A stretch of DNA of 64,000 nt, taken from contig NZ_CP144555.1 of NCBI RefSeq assembly GCF_036607905.1, positions 1,674,001-1,738,000 of the forward strand. The letters run 5' to 3'. The position numbers and the translations under genes were made by a program. The notes under the pieces are model-generated. The model had not been told where the DNA came from. It saw only the letters and a list, made by a program, of their open reading frames with translations, and ran no database searches. Origin of the DNA: Streptomyces sp. SCSIO 75703. GTDB lineage: Bacteria; Actinomycetota; Actinomycetes; Streptomycetales; Streptomycetaceae. How positions within the stretch are numbered: the stretch's first letter is position 1; every line of letters starts with the position of its first letter. Positions 51,020 through 60,867 of this stretch are shown one piece after another.

Positions 51020-51904
51020 TCAGCCCCGGCGGTGCCGTCCGCCGTGGCCGTCCGCCGCGCCGCGGTCACCCAGCGGGGAGCCGTGCGGCGCGGGGTCGGC
51101 GACGGGGGCCGTCGCCTCGCCGGCCAGGCCGTCCGCCGGGCGGTGTCCCGCCCACTCGGGCTCCGCCCGCCCGTGTTCGGCGGCGCGTCCGGCCGCGGGC
51201 TCGGCGGTCCGTTCCCGTTCGGCCCGCTCAGCCGCCTCCATCTCCGCGAACACGTCGATGGGCGCCGGCGCCTTCGCCAGGAAGACCCAGGTCAGCCAGA
51301 CGGCGAGCAGGAAGGGCGGGATCTTGAGGGCGACCAGGACCCAGCCGAACCGGGTGGGGTCCGCCCACAGGTAGAGCGGGAAGAGGATCGCGCACTTGGC
51401 GAGGAGGATCAGTCCCCACGCGTAGCTCGCCCTGGTGTACGCCTTCTTGCGACCCGGGTTGCGGGTGCGCCAGGAGAGGTTCTCCTTGAACACCGGTCCG
51501 AGGATCAGGCCGAGCAGCGGCACCCCGGCCAGCGCCGTGACGAGGTAGGCGAGCGCCAGCCCCAGCGTGTAGAGCAGGCCGGGCAGGTAGAAGTTCTTGG
51601 CGTTGCCGGTCATCATCGCGAAGACCACGCCGAAGCCGACGCCGAAGACCCCGCTGAAGGCGTGCTTGACGGTGTCCTTGCGGGCGAGGCGGACCACGAG
51701 CAGCACGACCGAGACGCCCAGTGCGGCCAGGGCCGACAGGCGCAGATCGTTGCCGATCGTGAAGATCGTGACGAAGAGGAGGCCCGGCAGCACCGTCTCG
51801 ACCATGCCCCGCACGCCGCCGAACGCGTCGAACAGGGCAGCCTCGGTCACCGTCCGTGCCTCGTCCGCAGATGTCTGGTCGGTCGGCTTGTCGAGCGACG
51901 TCAC
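51020..51904 (-). CDS. DUF3159 family membrane protein
   Basis: 294 residues from a GTG behind GGGAG. Six membrane segments lie between about 35 and 215 (TVLPGLLFVTIFTIGNDLRL, LLYTLGLALAYLVTALAGVP, LILLAKCAILFPLYLWADPT). The cytoplasmic tail is Glu/Ala/Arg-rich and low in complexity. DUF3159 proteins are conserved in actinobacteria without known function. Only three bases separate it from the OB-fold gene upstream, so they form one operon. Confidence 0.85.
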   Translation of the reverse strand: MTSLDKPTDQTSADEARTVTEAALFDAFGGVRGMVETVLPGLLFVTIFTIGNDLRLSALAALGVSVVLLVVRLARKDTVKHAFSGVFGVGFGVVFAMMTGNAKNFYLPGLLYTLGLALAYLVTALAGVPLLGLILGPVFKENLSWRTRNPGRKKAYTRASYAWGLILLAKCAILFPLYLWADPTRFGWVLVALKIPPFLLAVWLTWVFLAKAPAPIDVFAEMEAAERAERERTAEPAAGRAAEHGRAEPEWAGHRPADGLAGEATAPVADPAPHGSPLGDRGAADGHGGRHRRG

Positions 51905-51907
51905 CGG

Positions 51908-52306
51908 CTACTCCCGTCCGAGGGGTCTCAGTTCGTATTTCGGGTTGAAGAGCACCCGGCGGCCCCGGCTCATGGAGATCCGTCCCGATGCGATGAGCTT
52001 GCGCCCTGGTTCGACGCCGAGGATGGAGCGCCGGCCCAGCCACACCACGTCCAGGGCGGCGGTGCCGTCGAACAGCTCGGCCTCCAGGGCCGGGACGCCC
52101 GCACGCGGTCGCAGGGTGACCGTGCGCAACGTACCAGTTACCGTGACGATCTGCCGGTCCTGGCAGTCCTCGATGGCTATGCAGCCGGTGGTCTCGGTGT
52201 CCTCCCGCAGCTCCTCGGACTCCAGGTCCTCCCTCGACGAGGAGAGCCGGTCGAACATGCGCCGCAACCGGCCCGCCGCCTTGCCGGAACGGGGAACAGC
52301 ACTCAT
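51908..52306 (-). CDS. OB-fold nucleic-acid-binding protein
   Basis: 132 residues from ATG 52306. An N-terminal basic helix (RLRRMFDRLSSSREDLESEE) is followed by a single OB barrel: GCIAIEDCQDRQIVTVTGTL, VPALEAELFDGTAALDVVWL and KLIASGRISMSRGRRVLFNP. The fold resembles the anticodon- or ssDNA-binding OB domains of tRNA synthetases and RecG. Function unknown, conserved next to DUF3159 in Streptomyces. Confidence 0.8.
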   Translation of the reverse strand: MSAVPRSGKAAGRLRRMFDRLSSSREDLESEELREDTETTGCIAIEDCQDRQIVTVTGTLRTVTLRPRAGVPALEAELFDGTAALDVVWLGRRSILGVEPGRKLIASGRISMSRGRRVLFNPKYELRPLGRE

Positions 52307-52367
52307 GAGTGAAGCGTACCGGGGAGCGGTGACGGGCACGCAGTCCCCCGGAAGAGGGCCGTCCGGC

Positions 52368-53080
<713 letters not shown>

Positions 53081-53084
<4 letters not shown>

Positions 53085-55687
53085 GGGACCTGCCTTTCTG
53101 CTGTCGCGGGGCGCGCGGGCCGGGGCGCCGGGCCGGGAGCGCCCGTGCCGGGGCCGGGGCCGGGCGCGGTGTCGGGGGCCGGGCGCGGGGCGGAGCCGGC
53201 CGCGCGGAGGGTGAGGACCATGGTGAGGCCGCCGCCCGGGGTGTCCTCGGCGTTCAGGGTGCCGCCCATGGCCTCGGTGAAGCCCCGGGCGACGGCCAGG
53301 CCGAGCCCGACGCCGGCGCCGCGGGGGGCGTCCCCGTAACGCTGGAACGGCTCGAAGATACGGTCCTTCGCGTCGTCCGGCACACCCGGCCCCCGGTCGA
53401 CGACGCGCACCTCGACGCGGTCGGCGAGGGCGCTGGCGGCGACCACGACGTGGCTGCCCCCGGGGCTGTACTTGACCGCGTTCTCCACCAGGTTGGCCAT
53501 GGCGCGCTCCAGCAGCCCGGCGTCGACGGCGACCATGGGCAGCGTCTCGGGGATGTCCAGGTCGACGGTGCCGTCGGGGACGCCGCCGAGCGCCATGGGC
53601 ACCACCTCGTCCACGTCGATCTCGCGGATCAGCGGGGTGACGGTGCCGGTCTGGAGGCGGGACATGTCCAGCAGGTTGCCGACGAGGTGGTCGAGGCGGT
53701 CGGCGCCGTTCTCGATGCCCTCCAGCAGTTCGGCGCGGTCCTCCTCGGACCAGGCGACGTCGTCGGAGCGCAGGCCGGTGACCGCGGCCTTGATCCCGGC
53801 CAGCGGTGTGCGCAGGTCGTGGCTGACGGCGGCCAGCAGCGCGGTGCGGATGCGGTTGCCCTCGGCCATGGCGCGGGCCCGGTCGGCCTCCTCGCGCAGC
53901 CTGCGCCGGTCCAGGACGACGACGGCCTGGGCGGCGAAGGCGGCGAGCACCCGGCGGTCCTCGGCGGGCAGCACCCGGCCGGTCAGCGCGAGCGCCATGT
54001 GGTCCCCGACGGGCATGTCCACGTCGGCGTCCTCGGGGCGTTCCACGGGCAGTCCGAGTCCGGCGCGGCCCGCGCATGTCCAGGGTTCCAGGTCGCCGGC
54101 GCGTTCCAGCAGGGCGGCCGACTCCATGCCGAAGGTCTCGCGGACCCGTTCGAGCAGGGCCTCCAGGCTGGTCTCGCCGCGCAGGACGTTGCCCGCCAGG
54201 AAGGACAGGATCTCCGACTCGGCGCGCAGCCGGGCCGCCTGGTGGGTGCGGCGGGCGGCGAGGTCGACGACCGAGGCGACGGAGAGGGCGACGCCGACGA
54301 ATATCGCGAGGGCGAGGAAGTTGCGCGGGTCGGCGATGGTGATGCGGTTGACCGGGGGCGTGAAGAACCAGTTCAGCAGCAGGGAGCCGACCGCAGCCGA
54401 GGCGAGCGCCGGGAAGAGTCCGCCGAGCAGGGCCGCGGCGACGGTGAGCGCCAGGTAGAACAGGACGTCGTTGGCGAGGCCGAGCTGGACGGTGGCCAGC
54501 AGCGGGGTCAGCGCGAGCGGGCCGGCGAGGCCGGCGACCCAGCCCCACACGATCCGGGAGCGGCCGAGCCGGGCGCCCCGGGCGACGGGCAGCCCGCGGC
54601 CCTTGGCGACCTCCTCGTGGGTGACGATGTGGACGTCGAGGTCGGGTCCGGACTCGCGGGCGACGGTGGCGCCGACGCCGGGGCCGAAGACGTACTGCCA
54701 GGACTTGCGGCGCGAGGAGCCCAGCACGATCTGGGTGGCGTTGACCCCGCGGGCGAAGTCCAGCAGGGCCACGGGGATGTCGTCGCCGAGCACGTGGTGG
54801 AAGGTGCCGCCGAGGTCCTCGACCAGGGTCCGCTGGACCGCGAGTTCCTTCGGCGAGGCGGAGGTCAGCCCGTCGCCGCGGGCGATGTAGACGGCCAGCA
54901 CCTCGCCGCCGGCGCCCTTCTCGGCCAGGCGCGCGGCCCGGCGGATCAGGGTACGGCCCTCGGGTCCGCCGGTCAGCCCGACCACGATCCGTTCGCGCGA
55001 GCCCCAGATCCGGGAGACACGGTGCTCGCTGCGGTACTGCTGGAGGTACTCGTCGACGCGGTCGGCGACCCACAGCAGGGCCAGTTCGCGCAGGGCGGTG
55101 AGGTTGCCGGGGCGGAAGTAGTTGGAGAGGGCGGCGTCGACCTTGTCCGGCTGGTAGATGTTGCCGTGCGCCATGCGGCGGCGCAGGGCCTGCGGCGACA
55201 TGTCGACCAGTTCGATCTGGTCGGCGCGGCGGACCACCTCGTCGGGCACCGTCTCCTGCTGGCGCACGCCGGTGATCGACTCGACGACGTCGCCGAGGGA
55301 CTCCAGGTGCTGGATGTTGACGGTGGAGATCACGTCGATGCCGGCGGCGAGGAGTTCCTCGACGTCCTGCCAGCGCTTGCCGTTGCGGGTGCCGGGGACG
55401 TTGGTGTGGGCCAGTTCGTCGACGAGGGCGACCCTGGGGTGGCGGGCGAGGACCGCGTCGAGGTCCATCTCGGTGAAGGCGGTGCCGCGGTACTCCAGCT
55501 CCCGGCGCGGTATCTGCTCCAGCCCGTGCAGCAGCACCTCGGTGCGGGGGCGGCCGTAGTGCTCGACGTACGCGACGACGCAGTCGGTGCCGCGCTCGAC
55601 GCGGCGGTGCGCCTCGGCCAGCATGGCGTAGGTCTTGCCCACGCCCGGCGCCGCGCCGAGGTAGATCCGTAGCTTGCCGCGTCCCAT
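53081..55687 (-). CDS. kdpD: Sensor histidine kinase KdpD
   Basis: 868 residues, ATG. The N-terminal KdpD domain has Walker A GAAPGVGKTYAML at 11 to 23 and VDELAHTNVPGTRNGKRWQD. A universal-stress-type domain lies at about 235 to 355 (GGPEGRTLIRRAARLAEKGA, VLGSSRRKSWQYVF). Four close membrane segments (DUF4118) lie at about 385 to 480, then a GAF-like region, the H box AVSHDLRTPLAGIKA, N box AMANLVENAVKY and G box GAGVGLGLAVARGF. The protein senses potassium or turgor and phosphorylates KdpE. All kinase motifs are intact. Confidence 0.95.
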
Positions 55688-55931
55688 GGCCCCATTGTCT
55701 TCCGGTCGGCGCCTCCCGCGCAGCGCCGGCCCCGCGCCCCTCGCGCCGGGGCATCATGACAAACCCGGCCGGGGCCGGGGCGCCGGGGCCGGTTCCCTTG
55801 ACGCGCCCCTGACGCGCGCCTGGCGCACCCGCCTGGCGCGCCTCGCACGCCGGCCGCACGGCGAAGGCCGCGCGCTGACCCGGTGGGCCGGTCCGAGGTG
55901 GTGGACCGAGGACTCCCGAGAGGGCGGGCCC

Positions 55932-56627
55932 TCACCCCTCGGTGATCGTGCCGTCCCGCAGTTCCAGCACCCGGTCGGCGAGGCCGAGCAGGGTGGCGTC
56001 GTGGGTGGCGACGAGGGCGGTGAGGCCCTCGCTGCGGACGACGGCCCGCAGCAGTTCCATCACGGCGCGGCCGGTCTCCGCGTCCAGTTGCCCGGTGGGC
56101 TCGTCGGCGATGAGCAGTGCCGGCTCGTTGGCGAGGGCGCGGGCGACGGCGACGCGCTGCTGCTGTCCGCCGGACAGTTCGCCGGGCCGCTGGGCGGCGT
56201 GGTCGGCGAGGCCGACCAGGGAGAGCAGCAGGGCGACGCGTTCCTCGCGCTCCCGGGGCGGGGTCCGGCGCAGCCGCATCGGCACGCCGACGTTCTCGGC
56301 GGCGGTCAGGACCGGCAGGAGCCCGAAGGACTGGAAGACGAAGCCGACCCGGTCCCGGCGCAGCGCGAGGAGCCCGTCCTCGTCGAGCCGCGCGAGGTCG
56401 GCGCCGTCGACCTCGACGCGTCCGGCGTCCGGGGCGTCCAGGCCGCCCACGATGTTGAGCAGGGTGGTCTTGCCGGAGCCGGAGCGCCCCTTGAGGGCGA
56501 CCAGCTCGCCGTGCGGCACCTCGAAGGAGACACCGCGCAGGGCGTGCACCGCGGCGTCCCCGCGGCCGTACGACTTGTGCACGTCCGCGACGCGCACCAT
56601 GGCCTTCGTGGCGACCTGGCCGCTCAT
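55932..56627 (-). CDS. ABC transporter ATPase, MacB/LolD type
   Basis: ATG at 56627 with GGGGGAGG; 231 residues. Walker A GRSGSGKTTLLNI at about 47 to 59, Q-loop FVFQSFGLLPVL, signature LSGGQQQRVAVARAL, Walker B ALLIADEPTGQLD and switch ATHD. This subfamily works with FtsX-like permeases in export of peptides, lipoproteins or antibiotics. No permease gene adjoins it in the window, so its partner is elsewhere or it acts with another permease. Start chosen by ribosome site. Confidence 0.9.
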   Translation of the reverse strand: MSGQVATKAMVRVADVHKSYGRGDAAVHALRGVSFEVPHGELVALKGRSGSGKTTLLNIVGGLDAPDAGRVEVDGADLARLDEDGLLALRRDRVGFVFQSFGLLPVLTAAENVGVPMRLRRTPPREREERVALLLSLVGLADHAAQRPGELSGGQQQRVAVARALANEPALLIADEPTGQLDAETGRAVMELLRAVVRSEGLTALVATHDATLLGLADRVLELRDGTITEG

Positions 56628-56701
56628 GATCCTCCCCCGGGTCCGGGCGCCAGTATGGCCAGCGCGCACCCGGTGTTCAACGCCTGCGCGCGCCCGGACC
56701 G

Positions 56702-56741
56702 GGCCGGGGCCGCGTCCCGGACGCGGGACGCGGCCCCGGCC
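56702..56741. terminator. Strong intrinsic hairpin after the DUF3710 gene
   Basis: An 18-bp perfect stem, GGCCGGGGCCGCGTCCCG with its complement, and a four-base loop lie between the DUF3710 stop and the ABC ATPase start. It would end the dut-DUF3710 transcript on the minus strand. Confidence 0.8.
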
Positions 56742-56780
56742 CCGCGCGCACCCGGCGCGCGGTGGAGGGTCGGTGGGTCT

Positions 56781-57536
56781 CTAGCGGACCTCGGTGATCT
56801 CCGGGCCGCGCTGGAGCTGGCCCATGCCGCCGGAGAAGCGGGAGCCCTCCTCCTGCTGAACGCCCTCGGGGACCATCTGCGCGTCGTTCGGCAGCTTGAG
56901 GACGATGGGGTCGCGGGGGGCCATGGGGCCGTCGCCGCGCACCACCACGGTGTCCCGGAAGATCTGCTCCAGCAGTCCGGCGGCCTGCGGCTGCACGGCG
57001 CCCTGGCCGGAGATCACCCCGCGCAGGAACCAGCGGGGGCCGTCCACGCCGACGAACCGCACGACCTGGAAGCCGCCGGTGCCGTCCGGGAGCTGCACGG
57101 GCACCTGGGCCCGCAGCTCCCAGCCGAGGGGGCCCTCGACCTCGTCGACGATGCCGCCCTGCTGGGTGATGCCGGAGCCGATCTCCTCGCGCACCTCGCC
57201 CCAGATGCCCTCGCGCTTGGGGGCGGCGAAGCCCTGGAGCTGGATGGCGCTGTCGTGCAGGACGACGGTGGCCGCGACGATCGCGTCGCCGGCGACCTCC
57301 ACGCGCAGTTCCATGCCGTCGACCCCGGGGACGAAGAGGCCGCCCAGGTCCACCCGGCCCTCGGCCGGGTCGCGTACCTCGGAGCTGTCCCAGGGCCCGT
57401 CGGGGCGCGGTTCGGGTTCGAGCCGCACCCGCTCGGTCCCGCTGTCGTCCGCCTGGGTGTCGATGCTGTCGACGACCTGCTCGGCCTCGCCGGCCGCGTC
57501 GTCGGCGGCACCCTTCTTCTTGCGACGTCCGAACAC
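56781..57536 (-). CDS. DUF3710 family protein
   Basis: GTG at 57536 with GGAAGGA; 251 residues. Start FGRRKKKGAADDAAGEAEQV is the common basic-then-acidic opening, followed by the DUF3710 core: VDLGGLFVPGVDGMELRVEV, IQLQGFAAPKREGIWGEVRE and GPRWFLRGVISGQGAVQPQA. Conserved in actinobacteria next to dut; function unknown. It lies one base after dut and is surely co-transcribed. Confidence 0.9.
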   Translation of the reverse strand: MFGRRKKKGAADDAAGEAEQVVDSIDTQADDSGTERVRLEPEPRPDGPWDSSEVRDPAEGRVDLGGLFVPGVDGMELRVEVAGDAIVAATVVLHDSAIQLQGFAAPKREGIWGEVREEIGSGITQQGGIVDEVEGPLGWELRAQVPVQLPDGTGGFQVVRFVGVDGPRWFLRGVISGQGAVQPQAAGLLEQIFRDTVVVRGDGPMAPRDPIVLKLPNDAQMVPEGVQQEEGSRFSGGMGQLQRGPEITEVR

Positions 57537-57537
57537 G

Positions 57538-58080
57538 TCACTGTCCTTCCCGGTCGGATACGACCGAAGCGTATCGATTCCCACCCGTCGGGCCGCCGTC
57601 GGCGACCTGACCGCTTGTGCCGCTCGCAGGGTCCGTCCCGGCGTGGCCGCCGGTGGACCCGAAGCCCCCTTCGGCCCGCGCCGATCCGGGAAGCTCCGCG
57701 ACCTGGCGGAAGCGGACCCTCTCGACCTGCTGGACGACCAGTTGGGCAATCCGGTCGAAGCGCTCGAACCGCACCGTCTCGCGCGGATCGAGATTCACCA
57801 CGATCACCTTGATCTCCCCACGGTACCCGGCATCAATCGTCCCCGGGGCATTCACGAGGGCGACACCGCAGCGGGCGGCCAGTCCGGATCGCGGGTGCAC
57901 GAAGGCCGCGTACCCCTCCGGGAGCGCGACAGACACGCCCGTGGGCAGCACGGCCCGTTCCCCGGGTGCCAGCGCGCAGGCGACGGTGGTGCTCAGGTCG
58001 GCCCCGGCGTCGCCGGGGCGGGCGTACGACGGAAGCGGTACGTCGGGGTCGACGCGGCGGATCAGGACCTCGAGGCTCAC
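57538..58080 (-). CDS. dut: dUTP diphosphatase (dUTPase)
   Basis: GTG at 58080 overlaps the thioesterase stop. 180 residues. The five trimeric dUTPase motifs are visible: YARPGDAGADLSTT (1), HPRSGLAARCG (2), NAPGTIDAGYRGEI (3), RIAQLVVQQ (4) and the C-terminal P-loop-like ARAEGGFGSTG (5). It hydrolyses dUTP to dUMP, keeping uracil out of DNA and feeding thymidylate synthesis. A 25-residue extension after motif 5 is longer than in most homologues. Confidence 0.95.
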   Translation of the reverse strand: MSLEVLIRRVDPDVPLPSYARPGDAGADLSTTVACALAPGERAVLPTGVSVALPEGYAAFVHPRSGLAARCGVALVNAPGTIDAGYRGEIKVIVVNLDPRETVRFERFDRIAQLVVQQVERVRFRQVAELPGSARAEGGFGSTGGHAGTDPASGTSGQVADGGPTGGNRYASVVSDREGQ

Positions 58081-58661
58081 GGGTTCACCTCGAAGGCGCG
58101 GGCCCGGCGGACCTGGTCGGGATCGTCCAGCACGGCGCGGATCTCCTCCTCGCGGCCGTGCTCGACGAAGTGGTCGACCTTGACCTCGACGAAGAGGGCG
58201 TCGGCACGGACGGCGACGGGGCCGTCGGGGCCGCCGATGCGGCCGACGGCGGTGGAGTAGATCTTCCGGCCCGAGACGGCGGTGACCTCGGCGGCCAGGT
58301 GGAGGGTGGTGCCGACGGGCACGGGCCGCTGGAAGTCGGTCTCCAGCCGGCCGGTCACGGCGATGGTGTGCAGCAGCCAGTTCAGCGAGCCGAGGGTCTC
58401 GTCGAGCGCGGTGGCGAGGACGCCGCCGTGCGCCAGTCCCGGGGCACCCTGGTGGGCGGGGCGGACGGTGAACTCGGCGGTGACCGAGACGCCCTCGCCG
58501 GCGCGGGCCTCCAGGCGCAGTCCGTGCGGCAGGCCGTCGCCGCAGCCGAAGCACTCGGCGTAGTGGGAGCCGAGCGGTTCGCCGGGGGCGGGGGCGTCGG
58601 GGTGCCGTACGGGGGGCACGGCGTCGGCGGGGGGCTGAAGAACCGGGGAAGTACCACTCAC
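58077..58661 (-). CDS. PaaI-type hotdog thioesterase
   Basis: 194 residues from GTG. The hotdog core has HQGAPGLAHGGVLATALDET, the usual HGG motif with its acidic partner in the long helix, followed by VTGRLETDFQRPVPVGTTLH and IYSTAVGRIGGPDGPVAVRA. An N-terminal CFGCG precedes it, typical of a subgroup. It would hydrolyse acyl-CoA thioesters; the substrate is not evident. Overlap with dut puts it first in the operon. Confidence 0.85.
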   Translation of the reverse strand: MSGTSPVLQPPADAVPPVRHPDAPAPGEPLGSHYAECFGCGDGLPHGLRLEARAGEGVSVTAEFTVRPAHQGAPGLAHGGVLATALDETLGSLNWLLHTIAVTGRLETDFQRPVPVGTTLHLAAEVTAVSGRKIYSTAVGRIGGPDGPVAVRADALFVEVKVDHFVEHGREEEIRAVLDDPDQVRRARAFEVNP

Positions 58662-58717
58662 AGGCGCAGACCTTACCCGCGCGTCGGGCGAACGCGGATA
58701 CCTGCCAAGCTGGTTCC

Positions 58718-59179
58718 ATGCAGCTCTCCGCCGTCCCGTACGAAGAACGTCTCACCGCGCCCCGCTCCTGGTGGCTCGTCTGCGGCCTCGTGGGGTTCGC
58801 GTTCGCGCTGATCCTGACGCCGCTCGGCAAGCTGCCCATGCTGGGCGGACTGGCCGGGGGCACGGCGGTGGCCGCGGTGGCCGCCAGCTCGTACGGCGCG
58901 GTGCGCATCCGCGTCGTGGGCGGCGCGCTGATCGCCGGTGAGGCGAAGGTGCCGGTGACGGCCCTGGGCGAGGCGGAGGTCCTCGACGCGGAGGAGGCCC
59001 GCGCCTGGCGCACGCACAAGGCGGACACGCGCGCCTTCCTGCTGCTGCGGGCCTACATCCCGACGGCCGTGCGGGTGCCGGTGACCGACCCCGCGGACCC
59101 GACGCCGTACCTGTACCTGTCGACGCGGGAGCCGGAGCGGCTGGTGGAGGCGCTGCGGGCGGCCCAGGCGGCCGTCTAG
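58718..59179 (+). CDS. DUF3093 family membrane protein
   Basis: 153 residues, divergent from the thioesterase gene 57 bases away. Two membrane segments (SWWLVCGLVGFAFALILTPL and LGGLAGGTAVAAVAASSY) are followed by a small beta-rich cytoplasmic domain (GGALIAGEAKVPVTALGEAE, VPVTDPADPTPYLYLSTREP). DUF3093 is conserved next to dut in actinobacteria. Role unknown. Confidence 0.9.
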   Translation: MQLSAVPYEERLTAPRSWWLVCGLVGFAFALILTPLGKLPMLGGLAGGTAVAAVAASSYGAVRIRVVGGALIAGEAKVPVTALGEAEVLDAEEARAWRTHKADTRAFLLLRAYIPTAVRVPVTDPADPTPYLYLSTREPERLVEALRAAQAAV

Positions 59180-59214
59180 GACCTTCCGGGCGCCTCCCGG
59201 GCCCGCCGTGCCGC

Positions 59215-60150
59215 TCAGGGCCGGGCGGGGCCGCCGGGGCGGCGCAGGGGGTCGTGGGTGAGGGCGTCGACGTCCAGGGCGTCCGGCGGGGTCTCCAGCC
59301 CCGGGAGGGCGCCGAGGGCGTCCCAGGGCACCTGGGCCTGGCGCAGGTCCGCGCGGATGCGGGCGGCGAGCTTCCGGGTGTCCCGGCGGTTCATGACGGC
59401 GCCCACGGCCGCGCCGACCAGGAACGGCATCAGGTTGGGCAGGTCCCGCACGGTGCGTTTCATGATCTGCTGGCGGAGCTGCCGTTTCATCGGGCCGTTC
59501 ATCGCGGCGGCGACGGTGGAGGGTCTGGTCACCTCGATCCGGCGTTCGTCGGACCAGCAGGTGAGGTAGGCGGTGCTGCGCTGGGCGAGGGTGCCGGGCG
59601 GACGCAGGCCGTAGACCTCGTGGAGTTCGGCGATCAGCTTCAGCTCGATCGCGGCGACGCCGGTGATCTCGGCGGCCAGTTCGGCGGGCATCGCGGGCGG
59701 TACGGGGAACATCGCCGCGGCGCCGACGCCCGCTCCGACCGTCGCGGTGGCGCGGGCCGCGCCGGCCACGAGCCGGTCCGCGATCTCCTCCGGGCCGAGG
59801 CCGGGGAAGTGGGCGCGCAGGGTGTCGAGGTCGCGTACGGGCACGCGCGGGGCCAGTTCGACGATCCGGTCGGCGAGGCGCCCGAGGGCGGCCCTGGCCT
59901 GGTGGACACCGCGGCGGGCGCCGTCGCCCGCCCGCTCCCGGAACGCCGCTGCCCGGCGCCGGGCAGCGGGCGTCGGTGTCCGGCCGGCCGGGAGGTCGCC
60001 CCGGCCGCTCACAGCTTCGAGCGAGGCCGTACCCGTATCGGTGCGGCCTCGCTCGTCGTCACGCGCGCTGTGGGGGCCGTCCGGCGGCCCTTGGTCCGCT
60101 CCTTCGCGGAGGAAGGGGCGGCGCTTCCAGGGAGGGGTCGAGCCGGTCAC
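59215..60150 (-). CDS. EcsC-like protein
   Basis: 311 residues from GTG. The first 85 residues are disordered and Arg/Thr-rich. The rest is helical with glycine-rich hydrophobic patches: ATVGAGVGAAAMFPVPPAMP, AIELKLIAELHEVYGLR and LMPFLVGAAVGAVMNRRDTR, an arrangement like EcsC family proteins. These are membrane-associated but have no fixed biochemical function. It follows the DUF4193 gene by 13 bases on the same strand. Confidence 0.65.
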   Translation of the reverse strand: MTGSTPPWKRRPFLREGADQGPPDGPHSARDDERGRTDTGTASLEAVSGRGDLPAGRTPTPAARRRAAAFRERAGDGARRGVHQARAALGRLADRIVELAPRVPVRDLDTLRAHFPGLGPEEIADRLVAGAARATATVGAGVGAAAMFPVPPAMPAELAAEITGVAAIELKLIAELHEVYGLRPPGTLAQRSTAYLTCWSDERRIEVTRPSTVAAAMNGPMKRQLRQQIMKRTVRDLPNLMPFLVGAAVGAVMNRRDTRKLAARIRADLRQAQVPWDALGALPGLETPPDALDVDALTHDPLRRPGGPARP

Positions 60151-60163
60151 GGCCGACCCCGCC

Positions 60164-60460
60164 TCAGTCGCAGTCGCGGCAGATCGGCTGGCCGTTCTTC
60201 TCGCGGGCCAGCTGGCTGCGGTGGTGCACCAGGAAGCAGCTCATGCAGGTGAACTCGTCCTGCTGCTTCGGCAGTACACGGACCGCCAGTTCCTCGTTCG
60301 AGAGGTCGGCGCCGGGAAGTTCCAGGCCCTCTGCGGCCTCGAACTCGTCGACGTCGACGGCCGAGGCGGACTTGTCGTTCCGCCGGGCCTTCAGCTCTTC
60401 GAGGCTGTCCGAGTCGACGTCGTCGTCGGTCTTGCGTGGAGTGTCGTAATCGGTGGCCAT
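60164..60460 (-). CDS. DUF4193 zinc-ribbon-like protein
   Basis: 98 residues from ATG 60460, GGGAGAG upstream. Acidic start (DDDVDSDSLEELKARRNDKS) and a C-terminal zinc-ribbon-like end: CMSCFLVHHRSQLA and CRDCD give two CxxC pairs. DUF4193 is conserved throughout actinobacteria (the family includes dksA-like small proteins). It may bind RNA polymerase or nucleic acid, but this is unproven. Confidence 0.9.
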   Translation of the reverse strand: MATDYDTPRKTDDDVDSDSLEELKARRNDKSASAVDVDEFEAAEGLELPGADLSNEELAVRVLPKQQDEFTCMSCFLVHHRSQLAREKNGQPICRDCD

Positions 60461-60867
60461 GGTCGCTCTCCCCCTCTGGGTGTCTGCGGGTGTCTCCAGC
60501 GCACGTAACGCGTGAGAGGCCGGGCTTGTGCCCGACCCGAGGCGGAGATTTTGCCTCACATCAAGGTCTGTTACTCAATCGACACCCAACCGGACCCCTC
60601 ATGAGTGATCGGCTGGGATGGCGATGGGGACCGTACACGGTTCGATTGCCGCACCACAAAGGCGTCTCACCCTGTACTTCCCGTGATCGGGAGCCCTGAA
60701 AACCAGGATTTTCCCGACTCCCCCACGGGGTATGCGGTCACCGAGCGTGCATGACCGGAAAGCACACACTGTGATCGATCACACACGTGAACTCGGGTCC
60801 GACGCCCCGGGGATTCCGCTCGAAGCGAACAATTTCGAAGATTCGGCACCCTACCGCGCCCAGGTTC
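60461..60867. other. Intergenic region, no gene seen
   Basis: It holds the promoter of the DUF4193 gene and the 3' flank of cutS. AT-richer stretches occur at about 60550 to 60590 and 60695 to 60790 (CACACTGTGATCGATCACAC includes a GTGATCGATCAC palindrome at 60772 to 60783). No coding frame is supported. Confidence 0.5.
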